This document shows, piece after piece, positions 46,139 to 54,431 of a stretch of 64,000 nt of DNA (the stretch's first letter is position 1; the number at the start of each line of letters is the position of its first letter). Below the pieces are notes generated by a model. That model saw only the letters and a list, made by a program, of their open reading frames with translations. It made no database searches and was not told where the DNA came from. Made by a program: the position numbers and the translations under genes. This stretch comes from Barthelona sp. PAP020 (lineage: Eukaryota; Metamonada: BaSk clade): positions 33,383-97,382 of the forward strand of contig JARQWU010000001.1 in the NCBI GenBank assembly GCA_040182905.1, read 5' to 3'.

Positions 46139-47035
46139 TTATTGAGATTTTTGAAGACGATATTGGTAATAACTAAGCTTTTGAGCAACACGTCCCTTAC
46201 GTTGAGCATTGGTACGACGAGTAGGACGACCCTTTTCAGGAACCCATTGTCCCTTAGTGGACTTGGGTAAAGGTGAAGGATCATTAATGATGTTTTCATG
46301 AATAGTGGTGAACATATCTTCAATAGTTTCGGCATCAATACCAGCCTTGATATAGCGAGAGAATTGTTTTTGATATCCAGTGGGATTTTCTTCAGCCAAC
46401 TTTTCCATAATAGAACCAACATTGTTACCAGTAATGTAATCATAGAGAACTTCAGCATCAACAGACTTTTCTTCCTTGTTATAACCAGGGAAATTCTTAT
46501 AACTGTGGGGAATATCGATTCCACCATCAACAGCACCCTTTAAGGCGGCGAAAACACGAGCACCAACGGTGGTACGACGAAGACCAACATCGAGATAAGC
46601 CTTGAAAGGACGAGGACCTTCTTCAGCTTCTTGAACGGCATATTCATCACCAACTTCAGTGTTAGCTTCATAATGTTCGTCAAGTTTGAATTTTTGTAAA
46701 AGACGACGAGCACAAAGAAGACCAGTGGCGTAACAGACAGCCCAGTTAGTGGAAGGAACCTTCAAACCATAGCGTTCAAGTTCATGACCATAGGCAGCAC
46801 AAATGACTTCATCACCCTTGGGGTTGAGTTGAGCGGAAATAATTTGACAAATAACATCCTTGTTGGTGATACGAACACAGAAACGATATTTGGGGGTGTT
46901 GTAAAGAGTCTTAGATTGAGAAATTAAAGAATGACGTTGTTGATAATCAGTCTTTCCTTCACGACGACGACGGAACTTAACTTGGAAGCGCTTGAAATAA
47001 GCTTTAGACTTAACGACCTTAACAAAGGAAACCAT
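46139..47035 (-). CDS. RPL5: 60S ribosomal protein L5 (uL18)
   Basis: 298 residues, full length. The N-terminus FVKVVKSKAYFKRFQVKFRR, TDYQQRHSLI, NTPKYRFCVRITNKDVICQI and the block LPSTNWAVCYATGLLCARRLL-like are diagnostic of eukaryotic L5. So are KAYLDVGLRRTTVGARVFAALKGA, GLxIPHS-like GIDIPHSYKNFPGY and the basic C-terminus. It binds 5S rRNA and, with L11, forms the 5S RNP of the large subunit. Codon use is visibly more biased than in neighbouring genes (repeated CGA/GGA, few AT-only runs), as expected for high expression. Divergent from the RanBP1-like gene across 92 bp. Confidence 0.97.
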   Translation of the reverse strand: MVSFVKVVKSKAYFKRFQVKFRRRREGKTDYQQRHSLISQSKTLYNTPKYRFCVRITNKDVICQIISAQLNPKGDEVICAAYGHELERYGLKVPSTNWAVCYATGLLCARRLLQKFKLDEHYEANTEVGDEYAVQEAEEGPRPFKAYLDVGLRRTTVGARVFAALKGAVDGGIDIPHSYKNFPGYNKEEKSVDAEVLYDYITGNNVGSIMEKLAEENPTGYQKQFSRYIKAGIDAETIEDMFTTIHENIINDPSPLPKSTKGQWVPEKGRPTRRTNAQRKGRVAQKLSYYQYRLQKSQ

Positions 47036-47127
47036 ATGTTTGAGTTTAGATAAACAAAAAAATTATCTGAAATGAAAAATTCTTTCCAATAAAACATTTG
47101 GAAATTTTTTATTTTTAATCAATACAT

Positions 47128-47874
47128 ATGGCACCTCCAAAATTTAAGAGTTTATTTGCCAATAAGGCTAAAAAGAAAACAACTGAGACTGAAGAAGCTC
47201 AAACAACAGGCGATGCATTTATTTCCAGAAAATACGAAACAAAGATTAGCCTCAATAAAGTTGAATCTAAGTCTGGTGAAGAAGGAATGGATGTATTATT
47301 CTTACAACATTCTAAATTATATCGTTGGGATGAGGAAACAAAATCTTGGCATGAAAGAGGAGAAGGTAAGTCTAAAATCTTGCGTTCTCCCGAAGGAAAC
47401 ACTTATCATTATTTACTTAGACGTGATGTTACCAGAAAGATTGCTTCTAATCATCTTATTGTTTCTCCAATGCAAATCAAATTCCACCCCAAAAGCGAAA
47501 AAATGCTTTTATGGACTGCAAATGATACTTCTGATGGTGAAGTTAAGACAGAGCGTTATTTATTAAGATTCAAAGAAGATGATTTTTCTCATTCTTTTAA
47601 AAATATATTTGAAGCAATTGTTAATGGCAACGGAATGGAATTGCCAATTGTTACACCTGTTGAGTCCACCACAAATAAAGCCAAAGTTGTTGAAAAATCA
47701 ATTGAAAAGAAAGACACTCAACCTGCCGATTTAAGCAGTATTGAAGCAAAGATTGAAGCCCAACCTGAACCAACCATTGAAGATACACAAAAAGTTGAAA
47801 AAGCTTCTGAAAAAATAGAAGAAACTGCCGAAAAAATTGAAACACAACCTGAACCTGTTGTCAACACTGAATAA
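47128..47874 (+). CDS. Ran-binding protein 1-like (RanBD) protein
   Basis: 248 residues. Residues 35-165 form a Ran-binding domain of PH fold: LFLQHSKLYRWDEETKSWHERGEGKSKIL (split here as the LYRWD and WHERGEG motifs), RRDVTRKIASNHLIV, MLLWTANDTSD and YLLRFKEDDFSHSFKNIFE. The basic N-terminus (KSLFANKAKKK) may bind the nucleus or act as a localisation signal. The C-terminal 80 residues are an acidic repeat of IE and QPEP units. RanBP1 stimulates RanGAP-mediated GTP hydrolysis and releases Ran-GTP from exportins in the cytosol. A nucleoporin fragment with one RanBD is an alternative. Confidence 0.85.
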   Translation: MAPPKFKSLFANKAKKKTTETEEAQTTGDAFISRKYETKISLNKVESKSGEEGMDVLFLQHSKLYRWDEETKSWHERGEGKSKILRSPEGNTYHYLLRRDVTRKIASNHLIVSPMQIKFHPKSEKMLLWTANDTSDGEVKTERYLLRFKEDDFSHSFKNIFEAIVNGNGMELPIVTPVESTTNKAKVVEKSIEKKDTQPADLSSIEAKIEAQPEPTIEDTQKVEKASEKIEETAEKIETQPEPVVNTE

Positions 47875-47958
47875 TGATGTTGACATTCGTCATAAACGAT
47901 TTCCATTTTCTTTGTAATTTTTTTTTCAATTGTTTTATTGTTATTTTGATGTTATGAA

Positions 47959-48570
47959 ATGAACACAACTAAATCCATACTTGGAATCGTTGAAAAGAAT
48001 AATGACAGTTCGGTTTATGTTGGTAATTTAGATCCGAATGTGACTGAAGAATTATTGTGGGAATTAATGATTCAAGTTGGTCCTGTTCAATCCGTTCGTA
48101 TTCATAGAGATCCTGTTACAAATGAAAAGGCAGATTTTGGTTTTGTAACTTTTCAAACACCACAAGATGCTGAGTATTCAATGTTAATAATGAAAGATAT
48201 TAAGATATATGGTAAACCATTGCGAATGAATTGGTCTGAAAAAGAAACAACTGAAATTGCTCCCACAGCTAAATTGTTCATTGGAAATTTGTCTGCTGAA
48301 GTTGATGAAGAGTTGCTTGATCAAATTTTTTCAAACTTTGGTAATTTAGTGCAAGATTCTTTCATTGTAAGAGATGTGGAAACAAATGAATCAAAAGGTC
48401 ATGGTTTTGTGTTTTATGATGATTTCATTTGTGCAGATAGAGCCATTGAAAAAATGAATGGTCAATATGTGCGAGGCCAAGAAATTATTGTGGAGTATGC
48501 TTTCAAAGACGATAAAAAAAGTATAAGACATGGTAGTGCTGCAGAAAGATTCTTAGCTAGTAGAAAATAG
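47959..48570 (+). CDS. SF3B4: Splicing factor 3B subunit 4 (SF3B4/SAP49), short form
   Basis: 203 residues with two RRMs and no proline-rich tail. RRM1 contains VYVGNLDPNVTEELLWEL, GPVQSVRIHRD and DFGFVTFQ. RRM2 contains LFIGNLSAEVDEELLDQIFS and GHGFVFYDDF. The pairing of DPxVTEELLWEL in RRM1 with NLxxEVDExLLxxxFxxFG in RRM2 is specific to SF3B4. It is part of the SF3b complex of the U2 snRNP and contacts the intron upstream of the branch point. Its presence fits the real, if rare, introns seen at 42.8 and 52.4 kb. A CAATAAA signal follows four bases after the stop. Confidence 0.9.
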   Translation: MNTTKSILGIVEKNNDSSVYVGNLDPNVTEELLWELMIQVGPVQSVRIHRDPVTNEKADFGFVTFQTPQDAEYSMLIMKDIKIYGKPLRMNWSEKETTEIAPTAKLFIGNLSAEVDEELLDQIFSNFGNLVQDSFIVRDVETNESKGHGFVFYDDFICADRAIEKMNGQYVRGQEIIVEYAFKDDKKSIRHGSAAERFLASRK

Positions 48571-48574
48571 TTGC

Positions 48575-48580
48575 AATAAA
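48575..48580 (+). terminator. Polyadenylation signal of SF3B4
   Basis: AATAAA within CAATAAAA, immediately behind the TAG stop, giving a very short 3' UTR. Confidence 0.5.
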
Positions 48581-48634
48581 ATCAATATTTCCTTTTTTTT
48601 TTTTTTTCACGTTTGTCCTCATAAAAAACAAGCA

Positions 48635-48775
48635 ATGCCAATTTCTTTCCAAATAAGGCAAAGATCAAGCAAATTTAAACTTCCATCTGATATAAAGAAT
48701 AACCCGACACTGTTTGGGTCACTATGTGAAGTATTTTACAATTATGAAAGTAAATATTTTATCATCAAAATTTAA
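48635..48775 (+). CDS. Possible 46-residue small protein
   Basis: An ATG-to-TAA frame (starting MPISFQIRQRSSKF) lies between SF3B4 and the SWI/SNF gene. Its composition is protein-like (KFKLPSDIKN, FGSLCEVFYNYESKYF), unlike the low-complexity frames elsewhere in AT-rich spacers, and local GC is higher than in the flanks. I recognise no family. It could be a real microprotein, a gene remnant, or chance. Confidence 0.3.
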   Translation: MPISFQIRQRSSKFKLPSDIKNNPTLFGSLCEVFYNYESKYFIIKI

Positions 48776-48817
48776 CAAAAGAGATTTTTTTTTTTTACAA
48801 GTCAATAGCATCATTAT

Positions 48818-51800
48818 ATGGAGCTTAAAAGTGATCTATTGGAAGCACAATTGGTAGCATATCGAAAATTATTAAACAATCAACCAATACCAAGAGTTGT
48901 TGAATCTTATTTACAAAATAATGGCGAAATTTGTCACAGTGAAAACAAATATCGAATTATTCATGATTTAAGTGGAAATATTGTTAAATTAAAAATGCCA
49001 CGCTCGCATCAAAGAAAACAAAAAATTCTCTCGGCCAATTCCAACACTCAATTGCAATTATCTCAAAGATTCTATCAAGAATTAACACAAGATTCAAATG
49101 AGGATCCCATTTCCACTGCACAAAAGAATCTGCGTTTCATTGGTTCTTCCATTATCACAAAAGATTACAAGGGATCGGATGTTATTTTTGATTCTTTTGG
49201 AATGGTTAAGCCTAGTGCTGCAAAGGCATCAAATTTTCCTGTTCTTAAAAAGAAACCATACGCCATGATTCGTCGTGTTGATATGTCAGATTCAAATCAA
49301 CAACTCACTTTGTTGAATGAAGTGATGAAGCAAGCTAAAGAATTTATTGTGGGTTTTGATCAAAAAAGAAAGAACCAGTTGGCGCTTGGATATGAAATGA
49401 AAAAAAGACTTGAAGAATTGGCAACTCAGCGATTAGAGGAGGAAGAGCAGGCAAAAAGAGATCGTATGACTGCATTACGTTCAAACGATTATAATTCTTA
49501 TCTGAAATTGATTAAACAACACAAAAATGAGAAGATTATGGAATTATTGGCACAAACTGATGAGTATCTTCGATCAATAGGCGCAATGGTTCAACAACAT
49601 CGAGGAACAAGTGAAGAAATTCATGAAACAAGTCAATTGACTGAAGTTGCATCAGAAATGGGTTTGGATCGTGCTTTTGAATTAGAAGAAGATAAATATT
49701 ACCGTAACGCTCATCGTAAAGAAATTAAATTGGACAAACAACCTCCTTCTTTGGTGAATGGTATGTTGACACCCTATCAAGTGGCAGGTGTATCTTGGCT
49801 TGGATCTTTGTACATCAATCGATTGAGTGGAATTCTTGCAGACGAGATGGGTCTTGGAAAGACAGTTCAAACATTGGCGTTATTGGCTTATTTGAAAGAT
49901 TTTCACAATGTTTTTGGACCTTATCTTATTGTGGTCCCATTGTCAACAATTGCTGCATGGCAAAAAGAAGCACATAAATGGATTCCTTCTCTTAAATGTT
50001 TGGTTTATAAAGGAGGCCCTGAAGAACGTAAAGATTTGAGAGAAATGCTTCTTAAACCTTTGAAAGAATTCAATATTTGTTTGACTACATATGAATTTGT
50101 AAATAGAGACAAGGCTTATTTGGCAGGATTACGTTGGAAGTATATTGTCATAGATGAAGGACATAGAGTAAAGAATAAAGATACCAAGCTCTTTAAAGTA
50201 CTTTCAAAAGATTTTAAGGCAGATTACCGTTTGTTATTGACAGGAACACCTCTTCAAAATAGTGTGAAAGAACTATGGTCTCTTTTGAACTTTGTTTTAC
50301 CGATGGTGTTTACAGAATTTGACACATTTGAATCTTGGTTCCATGACCCAATTATGGGTTCAGACGCAGATATGGATGCTGAAGAACAGTTCCTATTAAT
50401 CAATAAATTACATCAAGTACTTAGACCATTCCTTTTACGTCGTGTTAAGAGTGAAGTGTTAAGTCAATTGCCAAAGAAGGAAGAAGTTATTGTTGAATGT
50501 CCCATGAGTGCCTGGCAACAAAATTTATATGATGAAATTAGAAAAGATGAAGGTGTGGTCTATGATCCAACCATTTCATTCCATCTTTCAAGACATAATT
50601 TGCAAAATACGTTGATTTTGCTACGAAAAATTGCTAATCACCCATGGATGATATATGATGATCAAAAATTGTTTTTCCAAATGTATCCTAAACTATGGCC
50701 ACAGTTGGTTCGTGCCTCTGGAAAATTCATGACCCTTGATCGTATTTTGATTAAGCTTATACACGGAGGACACAAATGTTTGATTTTTTCTCAATTTACA
50801 ACGGCATTAGATTGGATTGAATATCTTTTGAAGGAACGCAGATATTATTATTTGCGTTTAGATGGTAGCACAAAGGCTGAAACACGTCCTTTACTAATGC
50901 AAGAGTTCAATTCCCCAAATTCCCCATATTTTGTGTTTCTTCTATCAACAAAGGCTGGTGGTTTGGGAATTAATCTTCAAGCCGCAGATACAGTTGTTCT
51001 GTTTGACAGTGATTGGAATCCACAGATGGACTTACAAGCACAAGATCGTGCGCATCGTATTGGACAAACAAAACAGGTTCGTGTTATTAGATTATGCACA
51101 AAAAATTCAGTTGATGAGCACATCTTAAATCGAGCAAGTGAAAAATTGGACATTGATTCTAAAATCATCCAAGCAGGTATGTTTAACAAACAATCAACAT
51201 ATAAGCGCAGAAGAGAATTTTTGGAGGAACTCATCAGTAGTGGTGGTTCTAACACAGCTTCAATTCAAACTGACAAGGAAATTAATCGTCTTATTTCTCG
51301 TTCTAATGAAGAATATGCAATGTTTACAGAGATAGACAAAACATTGGCTCATTTGGAAAAGAACGCTTTCCTCAATTTGAATCCTCATCTTAGAAACATT
51401 GAAGTTAATCCCAGGCTGATGTCAATCCATGAGTTACCTGAATTTGTGACCAATCCTCCACCAAAAATTGAACGTACACCTACTCCTCGAACCAGAAGAT
51501 TCAAAACATTGCCCTCAGATACCTATTTAATGAATGATAAAGAATTTTACAATTATCTTGAGACTGAAGACATGCCAACAAAACGTGAACCTGGTTTACA
51601 GCCCATGGACATTCAATACGAGCCTACGCCACCTCCAGAAGCTATAAATGAAATGGGGTCTTGTGAGATCATGACAAGACGTTTGTATCGTGTCATACGA
51701 GATTCATATTCTGAAGGAAGACCAATTTCTCAAGCTTTCTATTATTTACCTTCAAAAGAACAAATACCACAATATTTCAACATTATTCAACACCCAATTG

Positions 51801-52072
51801 ATTTATATACTATAAAGCAAAGAATTATACGAAAAGAGTATCAAACTTTGGATGAAATGAAGAATGATTTGGAGTTAATGGTATCAAATGCAATGGAATT
51901 TAATCATCCAGAAAGCATTTTATACCAAGATGCCACTATTTTGAAAAATTTAGTGCATTCCTTTGTCACTGGACATATTGATATAACTGCAGCAGATTAT
52001 TTGAGTGATGATGAGGACACTTCATCCTTTAGTCATTATTTAGTTAGTGGCAGAACCGAAGAAAATGTGTAA
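48818..52072 (+). CDS. SWI/SNF chromatin-remodelling ATPase with bromodomain (BRM/STH1-like)
   Basis: 1084 residues. Residues 150-270 form an HSA/post-HSA helix region (LRSNDYNSYLKLIKQHKNEK). Residues 310-800 carry the Snf2 helicase core: GILADEMGLGKTVQTLALL (Walker A), DEGHRVKN (Walker B), LLTGTPLQNSVKELWSLLNF, LSTKAGGLGINLQAADTVV and QAQDRAHRIGQTKQVRV. A SnAC-like basic segment follows (TYKRRREFLEELI). Residues 940-1050 are a bromodomain (YYLPSKEQIPQYFNIIQHPI, VSNAMEFNHPES) whose acetyl-lysine-binding Asn is kept. This order is that of the catalytic subunit of SWI/SNF or RSC, which slides and ejects nucleosomes. It lacks an obvious QLQ domain and is shorter than fungal or animal forms. Confidence 0.92.
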   Translation: MELKSDLLEAQLVAYRKLLNNQPIPRVVESYLQNNGEICHSENKYRIIHDLSGNIVKLKMPRSHQRKQKILSANSNTQLQLSQRFYQELTQDSNEDPISTAQKNLRFIGSSIITKDYKGSDVIFDSFGMVKPSAAKASNFPVLKKKPYAMIRRVDMSDSNQQLTLLNEVMKQAKEFIVGFDQKRKNQLALGYEMKKRLEELATQRLEEEEQAKRDRMTALRSNDYNSYLKLIKQHKNEKIMELLAQTDEYLRSIGAMVQQHRGTSEEIHETSQLTEVASEMGLDRAFELEEDKYYRNAHRKEIKLDKQPPSLVNGMLTPYQVAGVSWLGSLYINRLSGILADEMGLGKTVQTLALLAYLKDFHNVFGPYLIVVPLSTIAAWQKEAHKWIPSLKCLVYKGGPEERKDLREMLLKPLKEFNICLTTYEFVNRDKAYLAGLRWKYIVIDEGHRVKNKDTKLFKVLSKDFKADYRLLLTGTPLQNSVKELWSLLNFVLPMVFTEFDTFESWFHDPIMGSDADMDAEEQFLLINKLHQVLRPFLLRRVKSEVLSQLPKKEEVIVECPMSAWQQNLYDEIRKDEGVVYDPTISFHLSRHNLQNTLILLRKIANHPWMIYDDQKLFFQMYPKLWPQLVRASGKFMTLDRILIKLIHGGHKCLIFSQFTTALDWIEYLLKERRYYYLRLDGSTKAETRPLLMQEFNSPNSPYFVFLLSTKAGGLGINLQAADTVVLFDSDWNPQMDLQAQDRAHRIGQTKQVRVIRLCTKNSVDEHILNRASEKLDIDSKIIQAGMFNKQSTYKRRREFLEELISSGGSNTASIQTDKEINRLISRSNEEYAMFTEIDKTLAHLEKNAFLNLNPHLRNIEVNPRLMSIHELPEFVTNPPPKIERTPTPRTRRFKTLPSDTYLMNDKEFYNYLETEDMPTKREPGLQPMDIQYEPTPPPEAINEMGSCEIMTRRLYRVIRDSYSEGRPISQAFYYLPSKEQIPQYFNIIQHPIDLYTIKQRIIRKEYQTLDEMKNDLELMVSNAMEFNHPESILYQDATILKNLVHSFVTGHIDITAADYLSDDEDTSSFSHYLVSGRTEENV

Positions 52073-52167
52073 AATGATTTTCATTTTCATTGTTTATTTT
52101 TATTTTTTCTTTTTTGAAATCTTTATTCTTGTCTTGCATTTTATGAATGTAAGATATTTGAACGCAC

Positions 52168-52173
52168 AATAAA
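52168..52173 (+). terminator. Polyadenylation signal of the SWI/SNF gene
   Basis: CAATAAAAC about 95 bases after the stop and 45 bases before the RPB5 start. Confidence 0.45.
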
Positions 52174-52216
52174 ACTTCTCATCATCTTTATATTTTTTTT
52201 TTTCCTTTATTCCACA

Positions 52217-52892
52217 ATGTCAGAACCATTAGCCTACGAAAGACAATGTTATAGAGCTTTCAAAACCATCTTAGAAATGATGAGAGCGAGAAATTATCTT
52301 GTTGAAGATGGGTTATTTAATTGCAGTTTTGAAGAATTTATTGAAGACACATATGACGCAAAGTAAACCTTATTAAATCTATTACAAGTACTAACTTCAT
52401 AGTGGTTTTGAAAAACCTTTCACCCATTCAATAACTGATGAAATTATTGTAGTTATCTTTTCTTTCCCTGAATCATCATTTAAAAAAGCAGATTTTGATT
52501 CTATTTCAAGTAAATTACAATCAGGATTTGCAGAAATTCAAAAATGTATTATTGTCATAGGTTCAAAGACTGGATCCAAAAAACAAATAACTGGTTCGAT
52601 TTTAAAGAAAGTTAATTCAAGACAAAATGGTATTTTATTCCAGTCTTTTGTTTTACAGGATTTGTTAGTTAATATCACAAAACATGTTCTTGTTCCTCAA
52701 CACATTCCTCTCACATCTGAAGAAAAGCAAGAATTACTCGATAAATACAAATTAAAAGAAACACAATTGCCCAGAATCAGAAAAGATGATCCAGTTACCA
52801 AATTCTTTGGTTTGCAACCGGGCGATGTTTTCAAGATTTTGAGAAAATCCGAAACTGCTGGTAGATATGTCACATATAGACTTGTTGTTTAA
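52217..52892 (+). CDS. RPB5: RNA polymerase subunit ABC27 (RPB5), with one 40-nt intron
   Basis: Exon 1 is 52217-52362 and exon 2 is 52403-52892, encoding 211 residues. The N-terminal jaw starts [20 protein letters not shown]. Splicing completes an Asn codon and leads into [10 protein letters not shown]. The C-terminal assembly domain is unmistakable: [60 protein letters not shown] and VTYRLVV at the very end. RPB5 is shared by RNA polymerases I, II and III. The length is standard. Only the C-terminal 76 codons show as a long ATG-started frame, so this gene is easy to miss without modelling the intron. Two AATAAA words follow at 52897 and 52912. Confidence 0.95.
52363..52402 (+). other. Spliceosomal intron in RPB5 (40 nt)
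   Basis: GTAAACC at the 5' end and AGTACTAACTTCATAG at the 3' end. Removal restores RPB5 with phase 2. The ACTAAC motif ends seven bases before the splice site, as in the V-ATPase B intron. Confidence 0.9.
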
Positions 52893-52896
52893 TGCG

Positions 52897-52917
52897 AATA
52901 AAGAATTGAAGAATAAA
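52897..52917 (+). terminator. Polyadenylation signals of RPB5
   Basis: Two AATAAA words (52897-52902 and 52912-52917) directly after the TAA stop. Confidence 0.5.
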
Positions 52918-53037
52918 TAGTTAGTTTTTATTTGTTTAACATTCAGACATCTCATACAATTTTATTTGGTCAATTTTTTTTTCTTTTTTAAAAAAAAAAG
53001 GGTAACATGGAACACTTATAAAGAGAGAGGAGAAAAT

Positions 53038-53628
53038 CTAAAGGTCCTTGTCAATGAAAATTGAAGACTTGTGAGAATGGGGTCTTTTAGGCAACAAAAA
53101 GCTTAATTTATCAATAATAACCTTCAAAAAAGGCTCTGTCTTACGTTTTTCTTCAGTCATTGAAGGTACCAAATCTGTTGTGGTACTTGAAGCAATAAAT
53201 ATTTCTAAAGGAACAAGAATAACAGTTACAAACAATAAAGAAAATGTCATTAAATATGTAAACCTTTGAAAATATCTGTAATGACGTAATAATCCTAAAG
53301 CATTGAACAAAGTAAGGGCAAATAAACCGATTGTTTTATTATCAAGTGCAAGAAAAGGGAATGTTGCCTTCAGATATTTATAACAAATGAATAATTCAAT
53401 CAATACAGATGAAGAAAAGAAAAAACTAACACCACTTATCCACAACAAAAACGTAAAACCTGCTGATAAACAAATTGAGCCCATAATAACAATTTTGGAA
53501 TATTGTGAATGATCTTCAGCTAAAATGGAAACAAAATATGATCCAAAGGCAAATACAACAGCAACAATCAAAATAACAGCAACAATTGCCAATAATATCA
53601 ATAAAGAAAGTAATACAGGCCTAACCAT
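53038..53628 (-). CDS. TEX261: SVP26/TEX261 family ER-Golgi membrane protein
   Basis: 196 residues with four to five hydrophobic spans. The order and size fit the TEX261/Svp26 family: an N-terminal span, a short luminal ILAEDHSQYSKIVI segment, then ATFPFLALDNKTIGLFALTL, RHYRYFQRFTYLMTFSLLFV and the post-membrane ASSTTTDLVPSM, whose counterpart in the family is the polar stretch after the last span. In yeast Svp26 is a COPII adaptor that sends selected glycosyltransferases and phosphatases from the ER to the early Golgi. The tail is basic. The 3' end is convergent with RPB5, about 145 bp apart. Confidence 0.75.
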   Translation of the reverse strand: MVRPVLLSLLILLAIVAVILIVAVVFAFGSYFVSILAEDHSQYSKIVIMGSICLSAGFTFLLWISGVSFFFSSSVLIELFICYKYLKATFPFLALDNKTIGLFALTLFNALGLLRHYRYFQRFTYLMTFSLLFVTVILVPLEIFIASSTTTDLVPSMTEEKRKTEPFLKVIIDKLSFLLPKRPHSHKSSIFIDKDL

Positions 53629-53677
53629 TAAATTTCAACCTGAAAAAAAATTGATAAAAAAAAGAGACTACACTATT

Positions 53678-54250
53678 TTATGATTGAAAGAATTTCGGAA
53701 CGTAATCAGGTAAAGCGTATTGATTTGGTAATGAAGATGAATCTTTTGGTACAATGACATCATCAATATCCTCATAAGTACTATTTTCCTGAAATTTTTT
53801 AGAATTTTGTGGTTTATTCATGATAAAATGTTTTAAATATGGTGATTTTAACAAAACATCGACTTTGTTTACAGAAACTTGGTCATATTTCTCTTCATCA
53901 CTTTTATTATTGGGATTTTGTGTGTTACAAACATCATTGAAAGACTGATCAGATTCACCAGTTAATTTTTTGGCATTTTTAAAATCATTGATGGAATTGA
54001 GTCGGTTTGATACAACTGAAGGTTTAACTTCATTTTGAGAAATTTCAATTAAAAAACCATTTGTTTGATCTGCTTCTTTGAATGTAAAACTAAATTGTGA
54101 AGATACTTCATTGGTATTATCCAAATATAATTCTTCTTCTTCTTTTTCTTTTTCATTAACAGATGTTCGAATAGGAGATGGCTCTATATTTAATCGTCTT
54201 TTCGATATTCTGTGTGGTGAAGATGAAAAAAATTGGGAAGGTGATTTCAT
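53678..54250 (-). CDS. Unknown low-complexity, acidic/serine-rich protein (190 aa)
   Basis: Starts at the ATG at 54250 (MKSPSQFFSSSPHRISKRRL). The frame further upstream has no ATG. The protein is hydrophilic throughout, with SP/SSP sites near the N-terminus that look like kinase targets, an EKEKEEEE run and a C-terminal NQYALPDYVPKFFQS. No domain is recognised. It is probably intrinsically disordered. The gap to the SVP26-like gene (same strand, downstream) is 49 bp. Confidence 0.5.
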   Translation of the reverse strand: MKSPSQFFSSSPHRISKRRLNIEPSPIRTSVNEKEKEEEELYLDNTNEVSSQFSFTFKEADQTNGFLIEISQNEVKPSVVSNRLNSINDFKNAKKLTGESDQSFNDVCNTQNPNNKSDEEKYDQVSVNKVDVLLKSPYLKHFIMNKPQNSKKFQENSTYEDIDDVIVPKDSSSLPNQYALPDYVPKFFQS

Positions 54251-54431
54251 AAAAACAACTTTGCCATTTTCCTTTTCAATTTTTATCAAAAACAAATACC
54301 AACAAAAACGTTGTGATTGAAATTTATACTAACAAAACGAATAATGACTGTTTCCAAAGACATTCTAAATATTAATTTGAACTAATTAGTTTGCGTTTAC
54401 AAACTCTTAAAAAAGAAACTTAACAGAAGTT

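Noticed and set aside
46081-46536. 151-codon minus-strand frame within RPL5
   Set aside because: A different reading frame of the strongly conserved RPL5 gene; a shadow.
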